Shown here: piece by piece, positions 43,066-52,508 of the stretch
Numbering within the stretch: position 1 is the first letter of the stretch
Layout: every line of letters starts with the position of its first letter
NCBI GenBank assembly: GCA_021801355.1
Contig: JAJYYB010000002.1
Location: 1 to 63,801, forward strand
Length of the DNA: 63,801 bases
Source of the DNA: Microcaldota archaeon
GTDB lineage: Archaea > Micrarchaeota > Micrarchaeia > Micrarchaeales > Micrarchaeaceae
Reading direction: 5' to 3'
Notes under the pieces: generated by a model
Database searches by the model: none
What the model saw: the letters and a program-made list of their open reading frames with translations, nothing else
What the model was told of the DNA's origin: nothing
Made by a program: the position numbers and the translations under genes

Positions 43066-43824
43066 ATGGCAGACGTAATAACCAACGCGCTTGAGACCTA
43101 CACCAAGCACGCGCAGTTGCTTCTCATCTCATCGATTTCGTTCGTTATAGCCATATTGATACCTATTTTCGCTGCTTTTCCAACCTACACTGCAATGGGT
43201 GGCATATACCTTAGGACTGCAAGCATATTTTCCAACCTAACAGTTCTGAACACTGCAGTGATTGTCGTTTCTGTGTTCTTTTCTCTCCTATTCATAAGCT
43301 TCGCCATGGTGGCAATAAACATAATAGTAAAGCACAGCAGGACCTATGCGAAGATAAGGCAGGAGGTGTTCAGGGGGCTTGAGAAGTATACGAGCAGGGT
43401 CTTCGTTGTGCTGCTCATATTAGAGACAATAATAATACTTGCAAATGCGCTCAGTTTCGCCGTAACCAACTCAACACTATGGTCCGGCGCGTTGACCGCC
43501 ATAGTGGGCCTGATAATATCGCCGTTCTTCTTCTACGCTCCTGCCTCAATAATAATAGATGAGAAAAACACGCCAAGGGCCATGGTCGCCAGCTTCAGGT
43601 TCTTCTTCAAGCGCTTCGACTACGTGATTCTCTGGCTTGCGATAAGCATAGTGCTTATAACGGTGTTCGACTTCGTTTTTGTTGCAATAGGGAATGCAGC
43701 ACCGACCATCGCCTACCTACTGCAGATAGTGGAGCTCATCATAGTCACTGTAATACTGCTTCCTTTCCTGATAGTGCTGCAAAGCGAATCGTACATGAAG
43801 CGTTTCGCCATGCTGAAACACTAA
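43066..43824 (+). CDS. six-TM membrane protein, unknown
   Basis: This 252-residue protein has about six membrane segments in two groups of three (around residues 18-38, 58-88, 110-132, 138-165, 190-215 and 220-240). The long middle loop is basic (KHSRTYAKIRQEVFRGLEKYTS). The repeated pattern resembles the DUF975/GlpQ-type membrane domain (AMVASFRFFFKRFDYVILWLA), seen in many archaeal polytopic proteins of unknown role. It lies between the pilin-like gene and the six VirB6-like paralogues, in the same direction. It may belong to the locus or be a bystander. Confidence 0.6.
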   Translation: MADVITNALETYTKHAQLLLISSISFVIAILIPIFAAFPTYTAMGGIYLRTASIFSNLTVLNTAVIVVSVFFSLLFISFAMVAINIIVKHSRTYAKIRQEVFRGLEKYTSRVFVVLLILETIIILANALSFAVTNSTLWSGALTAIVGLIISPFFFYAPASIIIDEKNTPRAMVASFRFFFKRFDYVILWLAISIVLITVFDFVFVAIGNAAPTIAYLLQIVELIIVTVILLPFLIVLQSESYMKRFAMLKH

Positions 43825-43855
43825 CCTTATAATACTTTTTTACGTCTATCTTACC

Positions 43856-45160
43856 ATGTTAAAAGCAGCCGCATTTCGCATGCGCTTCATAACGATCTTG
43901 GTATTAATTTTTGCCTTATTCCAGTTCATTAATTCCTCCAGCGCCCAGTCACCTTTCGGGTCTGTGAACTGCATCATCACCGGCACGAGCATTCCTGTGG
44001 GGAGCTGCATAGAGTCAGCGATACCGCTCTGGGCAATCGGTATTATGCTCTCATTCGCGCTGATAGGGCTTAGCTACATGCTCGGCGAGATCTTCCAGCT
44101 CAGCGCCCTTAAGGGCTGGTACAGGTCAGAGCTCTGGGAATCAACGAAGACCATGATGCTTGTGGCCGTGATCTTTTCAGTTCTGGTGATATTCAGCTCC
44201 ATAGCTTCATCGCTTGCCGGTACTGGAAGCGCACCTGCTTCTCTTGGCACTACCGGCCAGATATCTCAGAACCTCGGCGGACTATACGCTGTGGCTGGCA
44301 ACTACCTAACGGTAGCATCGCAAAATGCCACGAACTCCATGCTCACGCTATTCGGCGCAGCGTCACAGATAGACTTCTTGAAAAGCTTCCGAATCAGCGT
44401 CTGGTTCCCAATCCCTACGCTGATAGGGCCTGAGACAATAGCGTTCCATTTCGGCGCCGACACCCCGATATTCATAAGCAACCTTATAGACGCAGGACCA
44501 AATTCGTCATCGCTCCTCAGTAACGCTGCGACATTGGTGGTCTTGCCCACACTGATAATGCTGCAGTCGCTCTCCAACCTCTTCTATGACATAGTTGCCT
44601 TGGGCTTCGGCCTCTTTATTCCGCTTGGATTAGTATTCAGGGCAATACCATTCCTCAGGGGTTTCGGCGGCACATTCATCGCTATAGGTCTAACGCTCTC
44701 ATTGGTGCTTCCGATGATTTTCGTCACGGTCAACATACCTGTAAGCGATCTTGTCCTTGGGCAGGGCGTCTACTGCACCTCCGGCAGCCAATCGGTATGT
44801 TCAGCCATAGCCGCGGCGTCAGGTTCAAGCTCTGGATCCTCATGCAATACGGCTTACTCACAATACGGCGCCATACTGGACGCAATACTAGGGTTCCTGG
44901 GCTGCATTTCATCAAACATATCATCGACGTTATCATCCGGATCGGCCTTCTCTACGGGCTACAATGTAGCTAGCGCCACGTTCTCGGAAACGTCAATATA
45001 CCCTATAGCCGACCTTGTTACTTCAATAGTACTGAACTCGGTACTGCAATTCATATTGCTCATAGTTGATTTCATTATAGGTTATACAATAGCAAAGGCA
45101 ATAGCGCAGCAGCTCGGCGGCACGATAAGGCTCGGCTTCGGAAAGATGAGGATGGCATAA
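43856..45160 (+). CDS. VirB6/TrbL-like polytopic membrane protein, paralogue 1
   Basis: This 434-residue protein has a signal-like N-terminus (TILVLIFALFQFINSSSAQ) and about seven further membrane segments. The first inner segment is followed by a cytoplasmic stretch with conserved acidic residues (YMLGEIFQLSALKGWYRSELW). Around residue 260 is the shared signature LVFRAIPFLRGFGGTFIAIG followed by a TM ending in Pro. The last TM has LIVDFIIGYTIAKAIAQQLGG. The same three blocks occur in the next five genes. A late Ser-rich extracytoplasmic loop carries Cys. Alternative start ATG 43880. VirB6/TrbL assignment is by topology and context. Confidence 0.6.
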   Translation: MLKAAAFRMRFITILVLIFALFQFINSSSAQSPFGSVNCIITGTSIPVGSCIESAIPLWAIGIMLSFALIGLSYMLGEIFQLSALKGWYRSELWESTKTMMLVAVIFSVLVIFSSIASSLAGTGSAPASLGTTGQISQNLGGLYAVAGNYLTVASQNATNSMLTLFGAASQIDFLKSFRISVWFPIPTLIGPETIAFHFGADTPIFISNLIDAGPNSSSLLSNAATLVVLPTLIMLQSLSNLFYDIVALGFGLFIPLGLVFRAIPFLRGFGGTFIAIGLTLSLVLPMIFVTVNIPVSDLVLGQGVYCTSGSQSVCSAIAAASGSSSGSSCNTAYSQYGAILDAILGFLGCISSNISSTLSSGSAFSTGYNVASATFSETSIYPIADLVTSIVLNSVLQFILLIVDFIIGYTIAKAIAQQLGGTIRLGFGKMRMA

Positions 45161-45174
45161 ATACGGCAGATTAT

Positions 45175-46452
45175 ATGCAAACGCAATCCAACAAATGCAA
45201 GTTCCTCGTACGCTTGCTAGCCGTGCTCTCAATATTCATACTTGTGGCGCTGCCTTCGACGGCATATGGCGCCCCAACATCGCTAACATCAGATGTCTAC
45301 AACACCGCCTGGATACCAATAAACCTGCTTGTTATAACAGTGAGCTTCGCCATCATAGCGCTAATTTACACCCTATCGAACGTGCTTCCCAGGGACATGA
45401 GGGCCAAGCTCCACTCGCTTGTCATGACAGAGATAAACCAGAACCTGATAAGCGTTCTCATACTGATTATACTCTTCTCGGCTACTGTTATAGTGGGCCA
45501 ATTCTCCGCATCGCTGCCGCTGACTGGTCAGTATGCCTGCAATCTGGAAAGCTCTAGTTGCAACCCGTTCATAATAGCTGATGCATACGTTGACACACTG
45601 ACATTTGTTACCGGTATCAACCTGCTCAACCAGATATACAGCAATTCGATAAGCTACGCTATAAATGCGAGGATTTGGAGCGGGGTCGGGCAGAGCATAC
45701 CTAGCTCTATAGTACCTTCAATAGCCTCACTACTGCAGCTGAAGTCCATAAGCCTGCCATTCATCCAGATAACTCCTGTGTTCGGAGGCGACCTCGGCAT
45801 CTCATACGCCATAATCAGCGACCTCCTTGTTGGGATATTCACGCCGCTGCTCATGGTGACATTGGGTACCATGTTCATACAGTACATAATGATATCCGTC
45901 ATAGAATTCTCTGCATTCTCCATAGTATTGCCTATAGCGCTTATGATGCGCTCCTTCGCGTTCACCGGAGCCGGGCTTAGGACCGCGGCAAACTCGGTTC
46001 TTGCTGTAGCAATAGCAGCCTACCTGATCTACCCGACAATGGTCGCGTTCAATCCAAGCATAATATCATGGATATTCACCTCATGCCAATCCACAACAAC
46101 TGCTTCTGGAGGGTGGTGCAACCCTACATACAAGTACCTTAACACTGCTTACACTCTACCAGACATAACGGTCTCAACTTTTCTGTCGCAGAGTTCAACC
46201 CAGGTCATTTCTGGGGGGCCTTCGCTGACGACATTGGGCATAGGCCAACTGAGCTCGGTGCTAGCGGCAGCGGATCCTTTCTCAGTCACACAAACACTGT
46301 TCACTATCTCGAACAACGTCGCACAATTCATGTTCACTTCAGTAATGCTGTTCGCTCTTGACCTCACCGTAACCCTCGGTTTCGGCGTTGGTCTTGCAAA
46401 GGCGCTCACTGGTGGGCTCGACGGCGTTGCGTCGTTCTGGAGCAACGTATAG
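45175..46452 (+). CDS. VirB6/TrbL-like polytopic membrane protein, paralogue 2
   Basis: This 425-residue protein repeats the plan of its upstream neighbour: signal-like start (LLAVLSIFILVALPSTAYGA), then TM, then a cytoplasmic block LSNVLPRDMRAKLHSLVMTE. The signature is more diverged, MMRSFAFTGAGLRTAANS (about residue 258), followed by a TM ending LIYP. An extracytoplasmic loop with two Cys (CQSTTTASGGWC) and the last TM with ALDLTVTLGFGVGLAKALTGG complete it. The start lies 15 bases after the previous stop. Low sequence identity but the same order of blocks argues for an old duplication. Confidence 0.6.
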   Translation: MQTQSNKCKFLVRLLAVLSIFILVALPSTAYGAPTSLTSDVYNTAWIPINLLVITVSFAIIALIYTLSNVLPRDMRAKLHSLVMTEINQNLISVLILIILFSATVIVGQFSASLPLTGQYACNLESSSCNPFIIADAYVDTLTFVTGINLLNQIYSNSISYAINARIWSGVGQSIPSSIVPSIASLLQLKSISLPFIQITPVFGGDLGISYAIISDLLVGIFTPLLMVTLGTMFIQYIMISVIEFSAFSIVLPIALMMRSFAFTGAGLRTAANSVLAVAIAAYLIYPTMVAFNPSIISWIFTSCQSTTTASGGWCNPTYKYLNTAYTLPDITVSTFLSQSSTQVISGGPSLTTLGIGQLSSVLAAADPFSVTQTLFTISNNVAQFMFTSVMLFALDLTVTLGFGVGLAKALTGGLDGVASFWSNV

Positions 46453-46462
46453 GTGTTGGTTT

Positions 46463-48031
46463 ATGCTTCCGCTATCAAACTTGGTGCTTCAGGTAACCGG
46501 CACATCAGCCATATCGTCGTGTTCAGGGGCCACCTCCGCTCTGGGCCCGGCAAGTGTATGCACCGCACAGACAAGCCTGGCCACATTCATAATATTCGCC
46601 ATCATCATCGACGCGGTGATAATCGGCGTATGGTTCATGATAGGCTATGTGCTCAACGACCAGCGCATCAAGGCAACTGCAAGGGGAGAGTTCCTGCAGC
46701 TGATAGGCACAGGCATATTGGTGGCTGTCGTAGTAGGTGTGCTTGTATTCTTCGCCTCGCTGTATATATCATCATTGGGTTCGTCCGCGCTGAATCCACA
46801 GGCTATGTTCTACACTTGTAACAATATAGCCGCGGGCTCCAGGCTGACGCTCTTTTCCGGTAACTTCCTCGCCGGCACCTCGTACAGCACTGCCAGCAGC
46901 CAGAATGTGCTTGCAGCAAACGGCAATCCAAGCAACTTATACGAGCCTTACAACCTGCTCGCCGGTACTACCACATTCCCCGGTCTTTGTGCCATGGTGG
47001 CAAGCCCTTCGTCATTCACAAACCAGATAGACTATCCTCTCGCTACTACCGCAGTCCTAATAGCGAATCTCACAAACCAGACTGCAGGCAATCTAAATGG
47101 CCTTTTTGAACTCGATACATACTTAGGTTTCCTGGACAGCTTCACGCCATTCGTCGAAGAGTGCGATTCCGCAGGCCTCGCATGCTTGATACCTGGATTG
47201 GGTGTGATAGAATTCAATGGGAAGGTGTCATTCCAGCCTTATGCCGGCTATGATCTAATATTCCAGTCGTACGCGCCGCTTGGCGACCTCCTCTCGCTCG
47301 CTTTCGAGTCGTACATTGCTCAGTTCGTTTTCATAATCGCAGCGCTTTTCATATGGCCTTATCTGCTGTTCATAGGGATAGTGCTTAGGGCCACTCCTTT
47401 CACCAGGGCCATAGGCGGCCTTTTCATAGCGATAGCCATAGGTGTTGTGATATTCCTACCCGTAATATACGGACTCGAATACACCAACCTGTGTTCTGGG
47501 GTGCCATACAACCTGAATGTCGGCCAGCCGCCACCCAGTTGCAACGGTTACAGCAGCACTCCGACAAGCGCATACGCGTTCAACTCGTTCTCCTACGGGT
47601 TCAACGGCATAACGCAGATACCTGCCAACTCTCCGATCACAGGCAATCAATACGTAATAAACTTCTTCGTCCTGCCGAACGTAACGTACATAGGCACCCA
47701 TAACAATTGCTGGCCCAACGGAGGCATATTCAGCTCAGAGCTAAATAACATATTAGCAGCCATGGTGCCTTTCAGCGAAATAACTAGCGCAATCTTTATA
47801 GCCTCGGGCAACGGAGTGCCGAGCGGCGTGCCTGTTCTGAGCACTCAGGCCTGCCAGCCAACTGACGCCAGGATGTTGCTCTACCAGCTCTTCGACGCCT
47901 ACGGGGTAGTTGGCGTGAGCGCTTACTTCATGCCGATAATAGATTTGATGGTGGTCATATCCGGGATAATAGGCCTTTCCGGCATGCTCGGCGGCGACAC
48001 CGAGCTCGCAGGCCTGGCTAAGCTCGTTTAG
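46463..48031 (+). CDS. VirB6/TrbL-like polytopic membrane protein, paralogue 3 (longest)
   Basis: This 522-residue paralogue starts at ATG 46463, behind AGGTGT; the frame extends to 46388 inside the previous gene, but that is unlikely. There is no classical signal; it opens with a short extracytoplasmic segment containing Cys (SSCSGA, SVCTAQ). The cytoplasmic block reads LNDQRIKATARGEFLQLIG and the signature is IVLRATPFTRAIGGLFIAIA (about residue 306), followed by a TM ending LPVIYG. Two extracytoplasmic inserts make it longer than the others. The last TM ends GLSGMLGGDTELAGLAKLV. Confidence 0.6.
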   Translation: MLPLSNLVLQVTGTSAISSCSGATSALGPASVCTAQTSLATFIIFAIIIDAVIIGVWFMIGYVLNDQRIKATARGEFLQLIGTGILVAVVVGVLVFFASLYISSLGSSALNPQAMFYTCNNIAAGSRLTLFSGNFLAGTSYSTASSQNVLAANGNPSNLYEPYNLLAGTTTFPGLCAMVASPSSFTNQIDYPLATTAVLIANLTNQTAGNLNGLFELDTYLGFLDSFTPFVEECDSAGLACLIPGLGVIEFNGKVSFQPYAGYDLIFQSYAPLGDLLSLAFESYIAQFVFIIAALFIWPYLLFIGIVLRATPFTRAIGGLFIAIAIGVVIFLPVIYGLEYTNLCSGVPYNLNVGQPPPSCNGYSSTPTSAYAFNSFSYGFNGITQIPANSPITGNQYVINFFVLPNVTYIGTHNNCWPNGGIFSSELNNILAAMVPFSEITSAIFIASGNGVPSGVPVLSTQACQPTDARMLLYQLFDAYGVVGVSAYFMPIIDLMVVISGIIGLSGMLGGDTELAGLAKLV

Positions 48032-48039
48032 GTATTAGC

Positions 48040-49257
48040 ATGTCAATGAAACAAAACGCATTGCCAAGATTCGCATTGATAATGCTAGCGCTGCTCATGC
48101 TGACCAATGTGGCATACGCCCAAACGTCGCAGGGGACCACGTCCAGCCAGGTCTGCCAGAGCATAATACAGGCCTACACGACCTCTACAGTGCCGCAGTC
48201 GCAGGGCTCGTCTTCATCATCAGGCGCATCAATAACTGTAAACATAGCCAGCTTCACATCCCTGATAGTGATATCGCTGCTGATAATAAGCCTGATGGGC
48301 GCGCTGATAGCTATAATATACGCGGTTGGCCAGGCATTCGGTATTGATAGGCTTACCAGGTTCGCCAAGGCCGAGGTCGGCGAGATAGCCATAACGCTCC
48401 TGATAATATTCATATTCCTCGGCACGCTCTCCTTGACTGGCACTTTCACAAATTCGAGCAGTCTCTTCGCAGCTGCAGGCAGTTCGTTCAATACGAACAT
48501 ATTCGTCGATGATTGCAATGCTGTCATGGCGTCTTCATATTCGCTAATATCGCCAGAACTCTCTTTCGTCATCGATAGCGGCCTGATTAACATAGCGTCT
48601 GGAACCGTCATATCAACGCAGCTTTCGGATTTCGGCGTTTCGTTCAATCCGTTCGCAGGCGATGAGTTCCTCGGCACTATATTGCAGACGCTGATAAGCA
48701 TAGGCGGGGTGATGATAGGGCTGCTTTTCGGCATAGGCGTATTCCTTGCGGTGATATACGGCATGTTCCCGATGTTCCTCTTCGCAGGAATAGTGCTGAG
48801 GACGCTCCCTTTCACCAGGCCGGCAGGCGGTGCGTTCCTCGGGCTTTTCGTAGGGTTCTACATATTCCTGCCATTGATACTCCATTTCCTGCTGTTCTAC
48901 AACAGCACGTTCCTCACGCAGAGCCAGAACGGCCTTTGCGGCCCGAGCTCGTGCAACACAGGTGACTTAATAACACAATTCGTGGGCTACATGAGCGGAG
49001 GGGCGACCACAGCACTGACTGGTAATTCAATCACAAGCGGTCTAAACGGTGCCTCGACCTTCGGGACGAGCACGATATCATTGCTGAACGGCTCCATCAT
49101 ACAGGCTTTCGTAAGCCTCATAATAGAGCCGGTATTCTACACGATGCTCGCTTTTATACTTTCATTGATAATGGCGTATGATTTTATGGAAGCCGTTGGC
49201 GACCTTCTCGGTGCGCCTAGCCTTAAGTCGAGCGCGATGCTCAAGAACGTGATATGA
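48040..49257 (+). CDS. VirB6/TrbL-like polytopic membrane protein, paralogue 4
   Basis: This 405-residue paralogue has a signal peptide (LPRFALIMLALLMLTNVAYAQ), then TM1 and the cytoplasmic block FGIDRLTRFAKAEVGEIAI. The signature is IVLRTLPFTRPAGGAFLGLF (about residue 250), followed by a TM ending FLPLIL. A Cys-containing loop (GLCGPSSCNTG) precedes the last TM, which reads LIMAYDFMEAVGDLLGAPS. The start is eight bases after the previous stop. It is the clearest representative of the conserved R-x2-P-F-T-R-x2-GG signature. Confidence 0.62.
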   Translation: MSMKQNALPRFALIMLALLMLTNVAYAQTSQGTTSSQVCQSIIQAYTTSTVPQSQGSSSSSGASITVNIASFTSLIVISLLIISLMGALIAIIYAVGQAFGIDRLTRFAKAEVGEIAITLLIIFIFLGTLSLTGTFTNSSSLFAAAGSSFNTNIFVDDCNAVMASSYSLISPELSFVIDSGLINIASGTVISTQLSDFGVSFNPFAGDEFLGTILQTLISIGGVMIGLLFGIGVFLAVIYGMFPMFLFAGIVLRTLPFTRPAGGAFLGLFVGFYIFLPLILHFLLFYNSTFLTQSQNGLCGPSSCNTGDLITQFVGYMSGGATTALTGNSITSGLNGASTFGTSTISLLNGSIIQAFVSLIIEPVFYTMLAFILSLIMAYDFMEAVGDLLGAPSLKSSAMLKNVI

Positions 49258-49258
49258 C

Positions 49259-50386
49259 ATGAAGCCGCAATCGCTCGCAATTGTATGCGTCGCCTCTCTA
49301 CTCATGCTAGCTTGCTCGACCAATGCGGCTTCGCTTGACGAGTCATTTTCGCATTACTACAATCCAGGTGCTCTTTTCACCGCATCAGCGCAATCCTATA
49401 CACTGCAATCCTATCTGCCAGTCGAGATAACAAGCTGGGAAGGCCTTGCAGTGATAGCGATACTGCTTGTTATAGCAGTGGCTTCCATAATCTATCAGCT
49501 AAGCGGTGTGACAGGCAGCAGCAATGCACGTGCATGGTCAAAGATGCAGGTGTATGAAGGCCTCGTTTCGCTACTTTTGATAGGGATATTCGGTACTTTC
49601 TCCTACCTCTTCTTCCTGAATCCTCAGGGCGCATTCCAGAGCGCAAACTTACTGCCTAACAGCTGTGGTCCTGTAAACGCGCCCAATGTCAACAACATAT
49701 ATAACTTGTCTACATGCGACCTGAGCTTCTTCCTGCTAAATGCAACGGGCTATTTCGAGGACCTGTACTACGTCGGTTTCATAGCAGGCGCAGCAACCCC
49801 TGGAGTCATACTAAATTTCACCCCCCTCAATCCGGTGCTGGGCCAGTCCGGGGTATTCGTACAGTTGGGCGATCCGAGCCTGCTTCCCTCTTCGATGGAA
49901 TCGCTGCTTACGACGGCTGATTCAGGCCTATTGTCTTTCATACTACTGAACCAGGTGCAGATGATCCTTCTTTCAGGGTCGCTACTGTTCCTGTCGTTCT
50001 TCATGGTGCTGGGTCTGGTAGCCAGGAGCTTCGGCTTCACAAGGACGTTCGGAGGCTCGATGATAGCTTTCGGCCTTGGCCTAGGCATGGTATACCCGCT
50101 TCTTGTCAGCATGAGCTACGGCTTCATAGACGTGCAACTGCAGCAGACATCTATAGCCTCGATAGGCTCCTCGCTGGCAAGCACAATATTCTCGATAGTG
50201 GGTAGCACGGTAACGAATTCGCCCCCTGCGCTCTCTACGGCCGTGCTCGAGACCGGCTATCTGCTGGTTGGGTTGTTGATAATACCATTGCTCAACTTTG
50301 CCATACTGGACGCGTTCATAGTCGACTTCTCTAAGGCGATCGGCGAGCGCATAGACTTCATGTCGATGATAGGCAGCGTGATATGA
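49259..50386 (+). CDS. VirB6/TrbL-like polytopic membrane protein, paralogue 5
   Basis: This 375-residue paralogue begins with a signal-like segment (LAIVCVASLLMLACSTNAAS); the Cys in LACS could make it a lipoprotein. TM1 is followed by LSGVTGSSNARAWSKMQVYE. The signature is LVARSFGFTRTFGGSMIAFG (about residue 250), followed by a TM ending YPLLV. The last TM has LDAFIVDFSKAIGERIDF. The start codon is one base after the previous stop, so translation is coupled. Confidence 0.6.
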   Translation: MKPQSLAIVCVASLLMLACSTNAASLDESFSHYYNPGALFTASAQSYTLQSYLPVEITSWEGLAVIAILLVIAVASIIYQLSGVTGSSNARAWSKMQVYEGLVSLLLIGIFGTFSYLFFLNPQGAFQSANLLPNSCGPVNAPNVNNIYNLSTCDLSFFLLNATGYFEDLYYVGFIAGAATPGVILNFTPLNPVLGQSGVFVQLGDPSLLPSSMESLLTTADSGLLSFILLNQVQMILLSGSLLFLSFFMVLGLVARSFGFTRTFGGSMIAFGLGLGMVYPLLVSMSYGFIDVQLQQTSIASIGSSLASTIFSIVGSTVTNSPPALSTAVLETGYLLVGLLIIPLLNFAILDAFIVDFSKAIGERIDFMSMIGSVI

Positions 50387-50387
50387 T

Positions 50388-51578
50388 ATGGTGAACCGCA
50401 GACTTAAGATAGAGGCGCTTGTCATAGCTCTTTTGCTAGCCATGGCTCTCTCGATTGTGCCTGCTAATGTAACTAATGCGCAGCAGACACAGCAAAGTAC
50501 TTTGCCTGATATAATCCTCGTGCAATCAGGCGGTACGCCCACTACCACTATACCTACATACCAGGCATGCGGGTATTATCCGCCCGAGCTCGCCACCCAG
50601 CTGGCCAACGTGCCATGGTACTGCCCAATAAACCAGCAGATAACTGCGGAGTGGAATGTCGACCTGCCATACGTTTTCATATCCCTTATACTAGCGTTCC
50701 TCGTCTCGGGCTTGATAATAATGATAGGGATCGCCGGGAAGAGCGATTCGGTAAGGAACTTCGGGATGGGAGAGCTCTACGAGGCTATCGCCAGCACTAT
50801 AATAGTAGGGCTATTCATCTACATAACCGCAGCCCTTTTCGGCCTGCTTCCTGCTAACCTTGTCGGCACTTACAATCCTTACGCAACAGCTCTCAACCTT
50901 ATAAACACCACGATAACCACGTCAGAGAATCTTTACACATCTTTGTACCAGACGTACATAACAGACAGCTTCTTCGCTTCGGTCAACATAGCGATAAGTT
51001 ATCCTCTTTCTGATGTGATAAATCCATGGTCGCTGATAGCAAACTTCTTCGACGCAGCCAAGCAGGAGGCGCTCATGATACAGGTCATAGAGCCGATCCA
51101 GGTCATAACGGGGGTGCTCAACAGCGCCATAATAGTGCTATGGTCGGAATATTACCTTATAGTATTCTTCTCAGTGGCTGCGATTCCGGTTTTCATAGTG
51201 CCAGGTGTGCTATTCAGGATATTCCTGCCGACGAGGCCGTTCGGTGGAATGCTCCTTTCGCTCGGGATAGGCTTCTACCTAGTAATGCCAACGCTTTTTG
51301 CCATAGTCTCTGTATTCGGTCTGTCAGGTGCAAATGCAAGCTTGGGCAATGCGACAGCGCAGATATCGAACCTTGGGGCCGGTGCAGGTGCCATAAACAA
51401 CAGCGGACAGATAGCCACGCAACTTCAGACCGTAACGGCAGCCATGAGCCAGTTCTGGCTCATGATAATATTCTTCCCCGGGCTCATAATCGCGCTCACG
51501 TATTCGTTCGTCACGCAGATGGCCAACTTCATAGGCGGTGTCTCGTATAGCGGGAGCAGGCTTAGGTCGTTCATATGA
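50388..51578 (+). CDS. VirB6/TrbL-like polytopic membrane protein, paralogue 6
   Basis: This 396-residue paralogue has a signal peptide (VIALLLAMALSIVPANVTNAQ), TM1 and the cytoplasmic block KSDSVRNFGMGELYEAIAS. The signature is VLFRIFLPTRPFGGMLLSLG (about residue 273), followed by a TM ending MPTLF. An extracytoplasmic loop rich in Gly, Ala and Asn precedes the last TM, LIIALTYSFVTQMANFIGG. The start is one base after the previous stop. It is the last of the six in a row; a 99-base gap follows. Confidence 0.6.
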   Translation: MVNRRLKIEALVIALLLAMALSIVPANVTNAQQTQQSTLPDIILVQSGGTPTTTIPTYQACGYYPPELATQLANVPWYCPINQQITAEWNVDLPYVFISLILAFLVSGLIIMIGIAGKSDSVRNFGMGELYEAIASTIIVGLFIYITAALFGLLPANLVGTYNPYATALNLINTTITTSENLYTSLYQTYITDSFFASVNIAISYPLSDVINPWSLIANFFDAAKQEALMIQVIEPIQVITGVLNSAIIVLWSEYYLIVFFSVAAIPVFIVPGVLFRIFLPTRPFGGMLLSLGIGFYLVMPTLFAIVSVFGLSGANASLGNATAQISNLGAGAGAINNSGQIATQLQTVTAAMSQFWLMIIFFPGLIIALTYSFVTQMANFIGGVSYSGSRLRSFI

Positions 51579-51677
51579 GCATGTGCAGTGACAATCGAAA
51601 AATCTTAGTGACACTACAGCAAAGTTAATAAAGATTAAACCACAAAATAGAATGTTTGGCATACAAGGCAGGTCCTC

Positions 51678-52508
51678 ATGCAAACTAAAACTTTGGTTCT
51701 GTTAGCTTTTTTGGGCGTTTCTGTAGTTCTGCTAGCATTTGCAGCTGCGCTTCCGTCCGGCGGCCTTCTCGACATACTGAAGCTGATACTTCTGGTCTTG
51801 GCTCTGCTCTTCGATATCCTGGCTTTCGCATCAAGGTTCTACACATATCTTATGGTGCCAGCGCTACAGCAGAGGAGCAAGGACATAATTCTGAGCAACG
51901 ACGAGGCTTACACAATATCGCCTTCAGCGGATTCAACTATACACAAGGAGGGCAGCGAATTCGTCGCCACTGTTTACGTCAGCATACCACTATATAGGTC
52001 CGCTACAGAAATGAGCGACGAGGAGAAGCTTGACTTTACGAGGCAGGTGAGCAAATTGGTGGGCGTGAGCGGCGATCCTGTGCGCTTCACTTCCGAGCTT
52101 TACGTGATGAATAAGGACGCTTACATACAGACGCTGAAGGACACGATAAATTCCCTTGAGAACGATGTGGTCGCCCTGACGAGCAAGAAGAGCCAGCCCA
52201 AGGAGCTGGATCGCGCGAAGGGCAAGCTCGCCATGTGGCATAACATGCTGGACAACATAGAAAAGGTGCAGTCGCTCGAGCTCGTGACCTACGCCGCAGT
52301 ATCGGCTAAAGGTACGAAGGAGTTCGAGGCGGTAAGTATAGCGCAGCAGAGGGCGAGGGACATAATGTCCGGCATAGGTTCGATATTCGGGGTCACTCCG
52401 AGCATAGTCACCGGACAGGAGCTGCTCAAGTTCATCGAGCCAGAGTACCTTATACCTTTCTCCACGATAAGCGAGCAGCTGAGCAGGAACATACAGCAGG
52501 TGATTTGA
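51678..52508 (+). CDS. membrane hairpin plus soluble domain, VirB3/VirB4-N-like (first of two)
   Basis: This 276-residue protein has two N-terminal membrane helices (TLVLLAFLGVSVVLLAFAAA and LLDILKLILLVLALLFDIL), then a cytoplasmic domain of about 210 residues. The domain mixes strands (EFVATVYVSIPLY) with long helices (YIQTLKDTINSLENDVVAL), then ELVTYAAVSAKG and ends near PEYLIPFST. A two-TM hairpin followed by such an alpha/beta domain is the layout of PrgI/VirB3 fused to the N-terminal domain of VirB4. Here the ATPase domain is a separate gene two positions downstream. The call is structural inference. The next gene starts directly at its stop. Confidence 0.5.
   Translation: MQTKTLVLLAFLGVSVVLLAFAAALPSGGLLDILKLILLVLALLFDILAFASRFYTYLMVPALQQRSKDIILSNDEAYTISPSADSTIHKEGSEFVATVYVSIPLYRSATEMSDEEKLDFTRQVSKLVGVSGDPVRFTSELYVMNKDAYIQTLKDTINSLENDVVALTSKKSQPKELDRAKGKLAMWHNMLDNIEKVQSLELVTYAAVSAKGTKEFEAVSIAQQRARDIMSGIGSIFGVTPSIVTGQELLKFIEPEYLIPFSTISEQLSRNIQQVI

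Noticed and set aside
46388-46462. Extended start of VirB6-like paralogue 3 inside the previous gene
   Set aside because: The extension is basic, overlaps coding sequence in another phase, and ATG 46463 has a good AGGTGT ribosome site.
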